64,000 nucleotides of DNA from Cellulophaga sp. BC115SP. GTDB lineage: Bacteria; Bacteroidota; Bacteroidia; Cytophagales; Spirosomataceae. Where the stretch lies: contig NZ_JAAALB010000005.1 in NCBI RefSeq assembly GCF_009905545.1, positions 62,001-126,000 on the forward strand, read 5' to 3'. Of this stretch, positions 1 through 8,157 are shown piece by piece. A model generated the notes under the pieces. It worked only from the letters and a program-made list of their open reading frames with translations, was not told the origin of the DNA and did no database searches. The position numbers were made by a program, and so were the translations under genes. How positions within the stretch are numbered: position 1 is the stretch's first letter; each line of letters starts with the position of its first letter.

Positions 1-3
1 CTC

Positions 4-948
4 ATGAATCGTATTGATAGAGTAACGGCCATTTTGATACAGCTTCAATCCAAAAAAGTGGTAAAAGCCCAAGAGCTTGCCGATAGATTTGAGATAAGTC
101 TTCGTACCGTTTACCGCGATATTCGTACGCTTGAGGAGGCGGGTGTACCCATCATTGGCGAAGCTGGCATCGGGTATAGTTTGATGGAAGGTTATAGGTT
201 GCCTCCTGTCATGTTTACCAAAGAAGAAGCAACGGCCTTTTTGACGGCTGAAAAATTGGTGGAAAAACTTACCGATGAACAAACTCGAAATACCTATCAG
301 TCTGCTCTTTTTAAGGTAAAGGCAGTATTGAAAATGACCGAAAAAGATTATCTGGATACTATCTCAAGTCATATTGAGGTGTTGGATAATCCCTACTTAC
401 CTAAGCATCATGATGAAAGCAGTCATATCCAAACTTTACTACAAAGTATTGCCGAAAAACGATGTGTGGAAATGCTTTATTTTGCCAATCATAGTCAAGT
501 CGATAGTCAGCGAATTATTGAACCAGTGGGGATATTCTTACAGGCTACCGCTTGGTACTTGATTGCCTATTGTCATTTAAGAAAAGACTACCGACATTTT
601 AGGATTGATAGAATTAAGGAACTGAGAAATACACATCAAGCCTTTGCAGGCGAGCATCCTTCCTTGCAGACCTATTTGCCCAAATTTAGTCAGCGAGAAA
701 ATCTGACTTTAGTGAAGATTTTGGTACAAAAAAATGTACTACGTTACTTTGGTGACCAGAAATATTACAATGGTTTTGTCGACCAAAAAGATAGGGGCGA
801 TAAAGTAGAAATGACTTTTCTGACGGCTTCTATCAGAGGTTTTGCGCATTGGTTTTTGAACTTTGGCGAATATGCCGAAATCCTAGAGCCACTTGAACTT
901 AAAGGTATGGTGAAAGGTATTGTTTTGAAAATTTTGGAAAAATTATAG
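4..948 (+). CDS. WYL-domain transcriptional regulator (YafY/DeoR-like)
   Basis: A 314-residue cytoplasmic DNA-binding regulator. Residues about 6-58 form an HTH_11 winged helix (ELADRFEISLRTVYRDIRTLEEAGVPI), and residues about 140-210 carry the WYL ligand-sensing domain (IIEPVGIF, AWYLIAYCHLR, FRIDRIKEL), followed by a WYL C-terminal extension. The length is normal for the family. WYL proteins are ligand-responsive repressors or activators, and the ligand here cannot be inferred. A DinB gene follows on the same strand after 103 bp, and the gap holds an inverted repeat that is a plausible binding site, so DinB is the likely target. The start ATG lies at position 4, so upstream control is outside the window. 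Confidence 0.9.
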   Translation: MNRIDRVTAILIQLQSKKVVKAQELADRFEISLRTVYRDIRTLEEAGVPIIGEAGIGYSLMEGYRLPPVMFTKEEATAFLTAEKLVEKLTDEQTRNTYQSALFKVKAVLKMTEKDYLDTISSHIEVLDNPYLPKHHDESSHIQTLLQSIAEKRCVEMLYFANHSQVDSQRIIEPVGIFLQATAWYLIAYCHLRKDYRHFRIDRIKELRNTHQAFAGEHPSLQTYLPKFSQRENLTLVKILVQKNVLRYFGDQKYYNGFVDQKDRGDKVEMTFLTASIRGFAHWFLNFGEYAEILEPLELKGMVKGIVLKILEKL

Positions 949-962
949 AAATGGTAAAAAAA

Positions 963-992
963 TGTCAACCCTACTGACATAGGGCTGTCACT
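963..992. promoter_or_regulatory. Palindromic operator candidate upstream of the DinB gene
   Basis: The inverted repeat TGACA-N6-TGTCA occupies 975-990, with a further TGTCA at 963-967 and an overlapping CCCTA-N6-TAGGG at 969-984. It sits 60-90 bp before the DinB start and just after the WYL regulator stop. Symmetry and position suggest the regulator's binding site (inference). Confidence 0.5.
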
Positions 993-1051
993 ATGGGCTT
1001 GTTATTTTGTAGTGTTCTCAATCAAAAACAAAATAATTAAACCTTAAAACC

Positions 1052-1552
1052 ATGACCGTATTATCAGCACTCCAGCAAGAGCTTGAAAATGAAGCCAAAA
1101 CAACTCGTAAGATGTTGAGCATTGTACCTGCCGACCAACTGGATTGGCAACCACATCCTAAGAGTATGACATTAAGAAGCCTGTCGATTCACGTGGCAGA
1201 ATTACCTTCTTGGGTTCGTATGGTATTGGAGACCGATGAATTAGATTTTGAAAAAAATCCTTACTCTTTACCTAAAATCAACACCTCAGAAGAATTAGTA
1301 GATTTCTTTGAAAAAAACTTGTTAGATTGTCGTGATGCACTTGCAACAGCCGATGTAAGTACTTTCGACAAACCATGGACTTTACGTGCAGGAGAAACTA
1401 TTTACAGCTCAGATCCTAAGGTGGATGTGATTCGAATGACTTTTTCCCAAATTATTCATCATAGAGCACAATTAGGAGTATTTTTAAGATTACTAAACAT
1501 TCCAATCCCTGGAAGTTATGGTCCTAGTGCCGATGATATGAGTTTTGCTTAA
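1052..1552 (+). CDS. DinB family protein
   Basis: A 166-residue protein of the DinB/YfiT-like four-helix metal-binding fold. His47 (SLSIHVAELPSW) and His136/His137 (FSQIIHHRAQLGVFLRL) are placed like the family's metal ligands. Some relatives are thiol-dependent S-transferases and many have no known substrate. It follows the WYL regulator and is probably controlled by it through the palindrome in the gap. A hairpin with a T-rich tail follows the stop, so it seems to be transcribed alone or with the regulator. The family is clear but the reaction is not. Confidence 0.85.
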   Translation: MTVLSALQQELENEAKTTRKMLSIVPADQLDWQPHPKSMTLRSLSIHVAELPSWVRMVLETDELDFEKNPYSLPKINTSEELVDFFEKNLLDCRDALATADVSTFDKPWTLRAGETIYSSDPKVDVIRMTFSQIIHHRAQLGVFLRLLNIPIPGSYGPSADDMSFA

Positions 1553-1575
1553 CAATTATCAATATTTTGAATAAT

Positions 1576-1614
1576 AAGGATATTAATCTTTGGATTAGTA
1601 TCCTTTCTTTGTTT
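1576..1614 (+). terminator. Rho-independent terminator after DinB gene
   Basis: Arms AAGGATA (1576-1582) and TATCCTT (1599-1605) continue inward through TTAATC/GATTA around a 4-nt loop and are followed by a T-rich run. It lies 24 bp after the DinB stop. Confidence 0.75.
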
Positions 1615-2054
1615 TATTTGTATAGTTATAATTGACGTATAAAGGTGATTATCGGGAAAAATGGTATTTGTCATTTTCTCATAATTCAACAGCAATAAAT
1701 CTATCATTGATGGACATATTCTTTCTTCTTTTAAGTCATTTCATACGTAACTACTTTGACACAAAACCATTTTTAAACTTATGATTATTAACCTAAAAAA
1801 GCCAATTTTAAAATCTTTCCAACCATTACGCCGTCCCCAACAAAGGTAGTTAGCCCAGCATAGCAAAGAGCCTTTACGCTAATCCGCTTATTTAGTTATT
1901 TATTGGTTTTCTCCACGACACCTTTCTCGAAAGGTTCCAGAAGTCTCCCTTGATTTTATCACTCAACTATTTATTCAGCTTCGCCATGAATTGAAGCGAA
2001 TTCCGTACATTCGTACCTTCTTACAAAATCATTTATTAGAACCCACGATAACCT
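1615..2054. other. Intergenic region before the first LysM gene
   Basis: About 440 bp with no supportable gene. I see no clear -7 element (TAnnTTTG) and no RNA-gene signature. It presumably carries the promoter of the LysM gene at 2055. Confidence 0.5.
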
Positions 2055-3158
2055 ATGACGCATACCGTTCAGAGCAAAGAAACCCTCTACAGCATTGCTA
2101 AAAAATATGGCTTGACCGTTGAGCAGATTATTTCACTCAATAACCTCGTTTCTACGAATCTTAATATCGGCCAGAATCTAATTGTTTCGTTGCCATCGCC
2201 TATAACACCTAACAAACCTGTTACAACAGTTAAGTCAATTTACGAGAAGCGCAATATATTTTTAGTAGAGAAACTCCCCAAAGTTGGTTATAATACCTTT
2301 ACGATTTCGTATCCGACCCCAGCAGGAGTCCAAAAAACAGGGATATTCAGAGATAATTACCCTTCGCCCAACAGGGTAAACTCCAACGGCGTAAGTTATG
2401 CAGGAAAAAATGCCTTTGAGACGAATACTAGCTATTTTCAAGATTTGTGTCCACAGCCATTTTATTTGGAGGTATTACATCATATCGCCAAAAACGAAGG
2501 CTGTTTTGATGCGGTAAATAGCTATGACAAAGCCATTTTTTCATTTGGTTTTTTGCAATTTACAGGAGCTCAGGCCTCAGGCTCAATTTTGTCTCAAGTC
2601 TTGTATCGTTTTAAGCAAAGAGATGAATACGCCTTTAATGACTGTTTTGGTCAGTATGGCATGGATATAATAGCAGGAGCCAAGCCCGTTTTTAGAGTTG
2701 AAACTACTAAAGGTATCTTGGAAAACGATGCTGCGTATATGGAGGTAGCGAATAATCTATCTTTGACAGGAGCTTTTATTGCTAGTAGTTATAGACGCAG
2801 CATGGTGAGAGCACAGGTAGAATTAGCTTTGGAGGAATACGTCATGAAGGCGGTAGCGCCTACAGTAAAAGTCAATGTAAATGGCGTGTTGATAGCGCTT
2901 AATGAAATTCTCAAAACAGAAGGAGGTTTTGCAATTCGCATCGATTTGGCTGTTAATCGTGGTCTTACGGGGTCATTAGCTCCCATTCAGGCGGCAATCA
3001 CCCAGGTGGCGAAAGAGTCTAAACTTTCTACCAGTATGCAATTAGCCAAAATCAATGAGCGTAGGGTAGTGGAGGTATTGGCACAAAATGAGCCAGACGC
3101 GCTGAAAAAGCAAAGAATTCTAAAGTTATTGGATGGATCTTTTAGTTTCTGGAAATAA
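2055..3158 (+). CDS. LysM protein with lysozyme-like C-terminal domain (copy 1)
   Basis: A 367-residue protein that opens directly with one LysM repeat (residues about 2-46: HTVQSKETLYSIAKKYGLT, then LNIGQNLIV), so it should bind peptidoglycan or chitin-like glycans. No signal peptide precedes the LysM, which is unusual for a wall-binding protein. After a short linker comes a domain of about 270 residues shared with the next gene. Its best conserved block reads NEGCFDAVNSYDKAIFSFGF, followed by LQFTGA. The Glu/Asp-rich core with a following FG-x-x-QF resembles lysozyme-superfamily active sites, but this is a pattern judgement only. Function as a muralytic enzyme or structural binder is uncertain. 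Confidence 0.6.
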   Translation: MTHTVQSKETLYSIAKKYGLTVEQIISLNNLVSTNLNIGQNLIVSLPSPITPNKPVTTVKSIYEKRNIFLVEKLPKVGYNTFTISYPTPAGVQKTGIFRDNYPSPNRVNSNGVSYAGKNAFETNTSYFQDLCPQPFYLEVLHHIAKNEGCFDAVNSYDKAIFSFGFLQFTGAQASGSILSQVLYRFKQRDEYAFNDCFGQYGMDIIAGAKPVFRVETTKGILENDAAYMEVANNLSLTGAFIASSYRRSMVRAQVELALEEYVMKAVAPTVKVNVNGVLIALNEILKTEGGFAIRIDLAVNRGLTGSLAPIQAAITQVAKESKLSTSMQLAKINERRVVEVLAQNEPDALKKQRILKLLDGSFSFWK

Positions 3159-3169
3159 ACCATTGTAAA

Positions 3170-3237
3170 AACCATTTCGTATTGAAGATTGCGGATTTCG
3201 GAAACATTTAATCCGCAATCTCCGATCCGAAATGGTT
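3170..3237 (+). terminator. Two-step hairpin between the LysM genes
   Basis: Outer arms AACCATTTCG (3170-3179) and CGAAATGGTT (3228-3237) enclose inner arms AGATTGCGGATT (3186-3197) and AATCCGCAATCT (3210-3221). It begins 12 bp after the LysM copy 1 stop. No strong T-run follows, so it could be a terminator or a repeat unit. Confidence 0.5.
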
Positions 3238-3368
3238 TGATAATTCAATGCTATTCCCCATGCCAGCAGTGCCTTTTACTCAGTTATGAACCTATACTTT
3301 ATTTTCTGCATAGTATTTGTTTAATTTCGAAAATCAACCGAACCTTTTAATGTATTGCACACAAAACT

Positions 3369-4589
3369 ATGGCAACTTATACCGTACAACCCAAAGACAC
3401 TCTTTATAGTATTGCGAAAAAATTTAATATTAGTGTAGATCAGCTAAAGCAATTTAATAATCTGTATGATAATAATATTTCGATTGGTCAGACACTAAAT
3501 GTTTCCTCAGGAGGAGGCTATACCCCTTCTTACAGTGACCCTGTATATCCTAGCAATAATCCTGTTTACCCCAATACGGATCCTGTTTATCCGAATAACT
3601 CCAACTCAAATTATGGTAGCTCTTCGTCAGGAGGAGGAAGTAGCTATTCAGGTTCAGGAAGTGGTGGCAGTACAGCCTCAAGTATTTCCTCTTTTGTGGT
3701 AAGAAAAGACAATAAAGGCAGCTATAACAGCATTGTGATTTCGTATCCATCAAGTTATGGAACAGACTCAACGGGTACTATGCGTGATAACTATCCCTCA
3801 CCTAATTTGGTAAACCCAAGAGGGGTTTCATATTTTGGTAAATCGACATTTGATTCACAACGTTACCAATTTGAAGATTTGTTACCAAAGCCTTTTTACG
3901 CAGACGTATTACATTTTATTGGTAAAAATGAAGGCTGTTTTGATGCTGTGAATAGTTATGACAAAGCTATTTTTTCATTTGGTTTTATTCAGTTTACAGG
4001 AGCTTCGGCAAGTGGTTCGATTTTGAGTAAGGTGTTACAAAGAATGAAGCAGAACAATAGCGATGCTTTTTACAATTCTTTTAGCAAGTTCGGAATAGAT
4101 GTTTCAGGTTATGGTGCACCAGTGGTAAGTGTCAGAGGGGCTTCTGGCGATGCAGCATTTACGGCTGTGGCAAACGATTTGCAATTGACGGGTGTATTTA
4201 TCGCTTCAGGTTTTGAAAGAGAAATGATACGAGCTCAGATTCAAATCGCTCAGGAGGAGTACATGAATAAAGCACTGTCGGAAACAACGGGCATTGGAAT
4301 CTTTGGTCAACAAGTGCCTTTAAATCGCATTTTATTTTCAGAGGGAGGCATAGCGTTACGAGTAGATTTAGCCGTCAACAGAGGACTATCTGGTTCGTTG
4401 GCAGTACTCCAAAAAGCGGTTACTCAAGCGGCCAGCTCGCAGGGTATTTATTCAGCTTCGGGATTAGGTTCAATCGATGAAAGAAGTGTTGTGCAGGCCG
4501 TCATCAACAACGATGTGGAACAGTGGAAAAAAGACCGTACACAGAAACTTTTGAATAGTGGTTTTAGCTTTGATAAGTATTATGGATAG
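3369..4589 (+). CDS. LysM protein with lysozyme-like C-terminal domain (copy 2)
   Basis: A 406-residue paralogue of the preceding gene. An N-terminal LysM (TYTVQPKDTLYSIAKKFNIS) starts at residue 3, again with no signal peptide. Residues about 48-75 hold three near-perfect DPVYPN-type heptads and are followed by a Gly/Ser-rich linker to about residue 110. The C-terminal domain repeats the block NEGCFDAVNSYDKAIFSFGF then IQFTGASASGSIL. The two proteins differ mainly in linker length, which points to tandem duplication and divergence. The same uncertainty on lysozyme-like activity applies. Confidence 0.6.
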   Translation: MATYTVQPKDTLYSIAKKFNISVDQLKQFNNLYDNNISIGQTLNVSSGGGYTPSYSDPVYPSNNPVYPNTDPVYPNNSNSNYGSSSSGGGSSYSGSGSGGSTASSISSFVVRKDNKGSYNSIVISYPSSYGTDSTGTMRDNYPSPNLVNPRGVSYFGKSTFDSQRYQFEDLLPKPFYADVLHFIGKNEGCFDAVNSYDKAIFSFGFIQFTGASASGSILSKVLQRMKQNNSDAFYNSFSKFGIDVSGYGAPVVSVRGASGDAAFTAVANDLQLTGVFIASGFEREMIRAQIQIAQEEYMNKALSETTGIGIFGQQVPLNRILFSEGGIALRVDLAVNRGLSGSLAVLQKAVTQAASSQGIYSASGLGSIDERSVVQAVINNDVEQWKKDRTQKLLNSGFSFDKYYG

Positions 4590-5013
4590 AGAATTAGTAG
4601 TGTACGAAGGAATGTAATACCCATCCATTTCAGATATCGGATGTTGGATTTGGGAATTGTAATCTACTTTTTTTTGTGAAAAAACAGAGGGATTTTACTT
4701 TATTTCCGAAATCAGAAATCCTAAATCTGCAATAGTTTGAAGTCCTTCATTCCATCTTAATAGAGAATAACGAATTGTATTTTTTGAGGAAATGCTGAAT
4801 TATTTCCAGAAAAAAAATGTAGTATAGATTTGGCGTTAATTAGAACATAGCAAATGTGTCTGATTGACGCTATTTAAGTTTGAAATTCATTGTTTAGCTC
4901 GAAAGAGAGGCATTTCGGTAAGATATAACCATTTAGCGAGGTGTATAGAAAAAAAAGCATTGAAAAATCAAAAATACAGGTCTTGATTGCTAGCATTTAT
5001 CCGCTGGATTTTG
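4590..5013. other. Intergenic region before prs
   Basis: Over 400 bp without a gene. An imperfect inverted repeat near 4831-4872 (TGGCGTTAAT against ATTGACGCTA) is the only structure seen. No T-tract follows it. The prs promoter candidate begins at 5014. Confidence 0.5.
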
Positions 5014-5021
5014 TACTTTTG
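5014..5021 (+). promoter_or_regulatory. -7 element of prs
   Basis: TACTTTTG matches the Bacteroidota consensus TAnnTTTG. Initiation would be near 5028, only about 23 nt before the TTG at 5051 but about 86 nt before the ATG at 5114. I could not place a convincing -33 TTG at normal spacing. Confidence 0.5.
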
Positions 5022-5113
5022 CGGAAAATTTTAAAATTGGGTATTAACGATTGCAAACAGATCCAACAATAATTAGTACTTCGCAAACGCAAGGCGTTGT
5101 ACCCCCACAAAAA

Positions 5114-6055
5114 ATGGCTTCCATAAATCAAGTTAAAATTTTCGCAGGGACTTCTTCTGAATATTTAGCAAAAGAAATCGCTCAGTATTTCGGTAAAGAA
5201 TTAGGCTCAACTACAATTCAGAGATTTTCAGACGGTGAGATTTCTCCAAGTTTTGATGAATCAATCAGAGGTTGTGATGTTTTCTTGATTCAATCAACAT
5301 TTCCACCAGCTGATAATTTGTTGGAATTGTTATTGATGATTGATGCAGCTCGTCGTGCTTCGGCGCACTATGTAACAGTGGTAATTCCATACTTCGGTTA
5401 CTCACGCCAAGACCGTAAAGACAAACCAAGAGTAGGTATTGGTGCAAAGTTAATTGCTAACCTTTTGACTGCCGCTGGTGCTGACCGCTTGATGACAGTT
5501 GACCTACATGCTGGACAAATTCAAGGATTTTTCGATTTTCCTGTAGATCATTTGGAAGGAACAGCTATCTTTGTGCCTTATTTGAAATCATTAGGCTTAG
5601 ATAACATTTTGTTTGCTTCTCCAGACGTAGGTGGTGTAGTTCGTACTCGTAACATTGCGAAGTTCTTCAACGCTGAAATGGTTATCTGTGACAAACACCG
5701 TAAACGTGCCAATGAAGTTGCTTCGATGCAATTGATTGGAGATGTTACAGGCGCAGACGTTGTGTTAGTCGATGACTTGATTGATACAGGTGGAACGATG
5801 TGTAAAGCTGCACAGTTGATTATGGACAAAGGTGCCAAATCAGTAAGAGCTATTGTTACACACGCAGTATTATCTGGTAATGCTTACGAAAATATCAGTA
5901 ACTCTGTATTGACAGAATTGGTTGTGACAAACACCATTCCAAGCAAACAAGAGTGTGATAAAATTAAAGTTCTTTCAGTAGCACAATTGTTTGCTAAAGC
6001 TATCGGAAGAATCCGTGACCACGAGTCTATCAGTTCACTTTTCATAAAACAATAA
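5114..6055 (+). CDS. prs: Ribose-phosphate pyrophosphokinase (PRPP synthetase)
   Basis: Makes PRPP from ribose 5-phosphate and ATP for nucleotide, His and Trp synthesis in the cytoplasm. From the ATG at 5114 the product has 313 residues, the usual length. An in-frame TTG at 5051 would add 21 poorly conserved residues, so I prefer 5114. Visible signatures are the flexible-loop region SRQDRKDKPR, the conserved TVDLHAGQIQGFF stretch, and the PRPP-binding loop VLVDDLIDTGGTMCKAA. rplY follows 63 bp later on the same strand, a pairing common in bacteria. A -7 element lies at 5014-5021. Confidence 0.95.
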   Translation: MASINQVKIFAGTSSEYLAKEIAQYFGKELGSTTIQRFSDGEISPSFDESIRGCDVFLIQSTFPPADNLLELLLMIDAARRASAHYVTVVIPYFGYSRQDRKDKPRVGIGAKLIANLLTAAGADRLMTVDLHAGQIQGFFDFPVDHLEGTAIFVPYLKSLGLDNILFASPDVGGVVRTRNIAKFFNAEMVICDKHRKRANEVASMQLIGDVTGADVVLVDDLIDTGGTMCKAAQLIMDKGAKSVRAIVTHAVLSGNAYENISNSVLTELVVTNTIPSKQECDKIKVLSVAQLFAKAIGRIRDHESISSLFIKQ

Positions 6056-6118
6056 TTACTTAAACAGTTACTAGAAGATAGCAGTTCGCGAAAGGCTAGT
6101 AACACAAAAATCACTCAA

Positions 6119-6685
6119 ATGAGAAAGATTGAAGTTGTAGGTTTCAAAAGAGAAACTTTAGGTACAAAATCAGCGAAAGATTTACGCAATGCATCATTAG
6201 TTCCATGTGTATTGTACGGTGGACAAGATGTAGTTCACTTTGCAGTTCCAATGATTTTGTTCCGTGAATTAATTTATACTCCAGAAGTTGCTGAAGTTGA
6301 ATTGAACATTGAAGGCGAAATCCGTCGTGCAATCTTACAAGATTCACAATTCCACCCAGTTAACGAAACTATTTTGAACGTTGACTTCTTGGAAATCGTT
6401 GATGGTAAAGCTATCAAAATTGACGTTCCAGTGAAAATCGTTGGTAACGCTCCAGGTGTACAAAAAGGGGGTAAAATGGTTCAGAAACTTCGCAAAGTTA
6501 CTTTGAAAGGTTTAGCTGAAAACATTCCTGATTTTGTTGAAGCAGATATTACAGGTTTGGACTTGGGACAAACTATCAAAGTTAGCAAATTGAAAGTTGA
6601 AGGTGTTTCTATCTTGAACAACCCAACTAACCCAGTTGCTACAATCGATATCCCACGTGCATTGAGAGGAAAAATAAACTCTTAA
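6119..6685 (+). CDS. rplY: 50S ribosomal protein L25 (CTC-type, long form)
   Basis: A 188-residue L25/CTC protein that binds 5S rRNA in the large ribosomal subunit. The N-terminal half (GFKRETLGTKSAKDLRNASLVPCVLYGG) is the L25 domain and the C-terminal half, from about residue 100 (DVPVKIVGNAPGVQKGG), is the TL5/CTC extension. The length suits the long form. It is co-oriented with prs, probably one transcript, and ends at a strong intrinsic terminator 27 bp downstream. Confidence 0.95.
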   Translation: MRKIEVVGFKRETLGTKSAKDLRNASLVPCVLYGGQDVVHFAVPMILFRELIYTPEVAEVELNIEGEIRRAILQDSQFHPVNETILNVDFLEIVDGKAIKIDVPVKIVGNAPGVQKGGKMVQKLRKVTLKGLAENIPDFVEADITGLDLGQTIKVSKLKVEGVSILNNPTNPVATIDIPRALRGKINS

Positions 6686-6712
6686 TTTTCACAAATCCAT
6701 TACTGATAGATG

Positions 6713-6743
6713 ACCGCTCTGTAATTTACAGAGCGGTTTTTTT
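6713..6743 (+). terminator. Rho-independent terminator of prs-rplY
   Basis: Perfect 11-bp arms ACCGCTCTGTA (6713-6723) and TACAGAGCGGT (6727-6737), followed by an unbroken T run. It starts 27 bp after the rplY stop. Confidence 0.92.
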
Positions 6744-6924
6744 GTGAGAATACTTTAATTTTTTCAAAATCTAATCATTTCAATTATGCACTAAAAGTCT
6801 TTTCTCAAGGATTACTGCGAGCAAACCATAGTTCCTACGGAGCTTCTACTGATGAAAAAAATGTAAGAAACCTATTTTAGACAAGGACAATTCCGCACTC
6901 AAAACTCACAACTCATCACTCAGA

Positions 6925-8043
6925 TTACACTTGCTTTTTATAGGTCCAAATGGCTAATCCATTGAATACGATGGCGAAGCTCAATATGGCAAAAATATGA
7001 TTCCTGATTTCGTAAATACCTGAACCTTTTATCACAACCAATCTCATGACGTCGATAAAATAGGCAACAGGGTTAAACTTTGTCATAATCTTCGCCCATT
7101 CAGGCATACCATCTATGGAGGTGTACAAACCACCCATTAGGACAAAGACCATTATCATAAAAAAGGCAAAAAACATGGCTTGCTGCTGTGTATCTGAAAA
7201 GTTAGACATGAGTAGTCCAAGTCCCAAAACGGCTAATAGAAAAATAGCTGTAAAGCCAAAAATCACAAGCAAACTCCCTACCGGAACAATACCAAATACG
7301 ACTCTACTGACGGTCAGACCAATAGCAGTTACGACCAAACCCAATACCCAGAATGGAATCAATTTACCCAAAATAAAATGGTGTTTTTTGATAGGCGTAA
7401 CATTGATTTGCTCAATAGTTCCTACTTCTTTTTCCTTTACAATATTCAATGCTGTTAGGAAACTTCCGACCATTGTTACCAAAATAACTAATATCCCAGG
7501 AACCATAAATAGCTGGTAATTCATACGGGTGTTGTACCAAAAACGAGGAACAATATCTAATAATGGCATAGGATTCATTCTTGGAAAGGTAACCCAATCT
7601 GTTCGCACATCCTGATTAAAATCTTTGATAATGGAGTTGAGATACGCCCCACCCATGTTGCCTTTTGTGCCATTTACGGCATTAATCGCAAGTAATAATT
7701 TAGCCTCATTTTCTTTGATTAAGGTTCTTTCAAAATGTGCAGGAATTTCGATGATTACATCAGAATCGTTTTGCTCAACACTTTTGAGTGCTTTTTTGTA
7801 AGAATCTGTATTTTCAACTAATCGGAAATATCCTGAACCGATAATTTTTTGAACCAGCTGTCTTGAATAACTCGAATGGTCGTGGTCGACTACGGCAATA
7901 TTCACGTTTTTTACCTCATAATCGGCTGCTATGGGCAAAACAATCAGCTGGATAATAGGCATCACAAAAATGATACGAATGATCGATGAGTTACGAAATA
8001 TCTGCCGAAACTCTTTTTCTAGTAAAAAAAGTAGTGTTTTCAT
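6925..8043 (-). CDS. ABC-2 type permease of drug exporter (second permease)
   Basis: A 372-residue inner-membrane permease of the YhhJ/YbhR-like ABC-2 family. A first TM near residues 22-40 is followed by a large extracytoplasmic domain (about 45-170) and then five TM segments (from about residue 175). The reading frame is open 12 codons further upstream, but the ATG at 8043 gives the normal start MKTLLFLLEKEFRQ, which matches its partner's MKLFLAFITKEFKH. It is the last gene of the tolC-hlyD-ATPase-ATPase-permease-permease operon. A 114-bp gap with an inverted repeat separates it from the first permease, wider than the other gaps in the operon. Confidence 0.88.
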   Translation of the reverse strand: MKTLLFLLEKEFRQIFRNSSIIRIIFVMPIIQLIVLPIAADYEVKNVNIAVVDHDHSSYSRQLVQKIIGSGYFRLVENTDSYKKALKSVEQNDSDVIIEIPAHFERTLIKENEAKLLLAINAVNGTKGNMGGAYLNSIIKDFNQDVRTDWVTFPRMNPMPLLDIVPRFWYNTRMNYQLFMVPGILVILVTMVGSFLTALNIVKEKEVGTIEQINVTPIKKHHFILGKLIPFWVLGLVVTAIGLTVSRVVFGIVPVGSLLVIFGFTAIFLLAVLGLGLLMSNFSDTQQQAMFFAFFMIMVFVLMGGLYTSIDGMPEWAKIMTKFNPVAYFIDVMRLVVIKGSGIYEIRNHIFAILSFAIVFNGLAIWTYKKQV

Positions 8044-8060
8044 GATTGTTTGAATTAATA

Positions 8061-8141
8061 GGGTATAGGCAAGAGGCACTAGGCAACAGTAATGTTCTGA
8101 AAGTTAAAATTCTATTTACTATTGCCTCTTTGCCTTACCCC
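8061..8141. repeat. Imperfect inverted repeat between the two permease genes
   Basis: The arm at 8061-8092 (GGGTATAGGCAAGAGGCA, continuing through AGGCAACAGTAA) is complementary with small indels to 8116-8141 (TTACTATTGCCTCTTTGCCT, then TACCCC). It fills the only wide gap inside the efflux operon and may be a REP-like insertion or an mRNA processing structure. Confidence 0.6.
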
Positions 8142-8157
8142 TTATGCCTCCTTTTAA

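Noticed and set aside
3522-3600. Short tandem DNA repeats in LysM copy 2 as a CRISPR-like array
   Set aside because: They are in-frame heptad codons for DPVYPN repeats, with no spacers.
3550-3771. Antisense reading frame within LysM copy 2
   Set aside because: It mirrors the low-complexity linker and encodes no plausible domain.
5051-5113. TTG start extending prs by 21 residues
   Set aside because: The extension is not conserved in pattern, and the -7 box leaves a leader that better suits the ATG at 5114.
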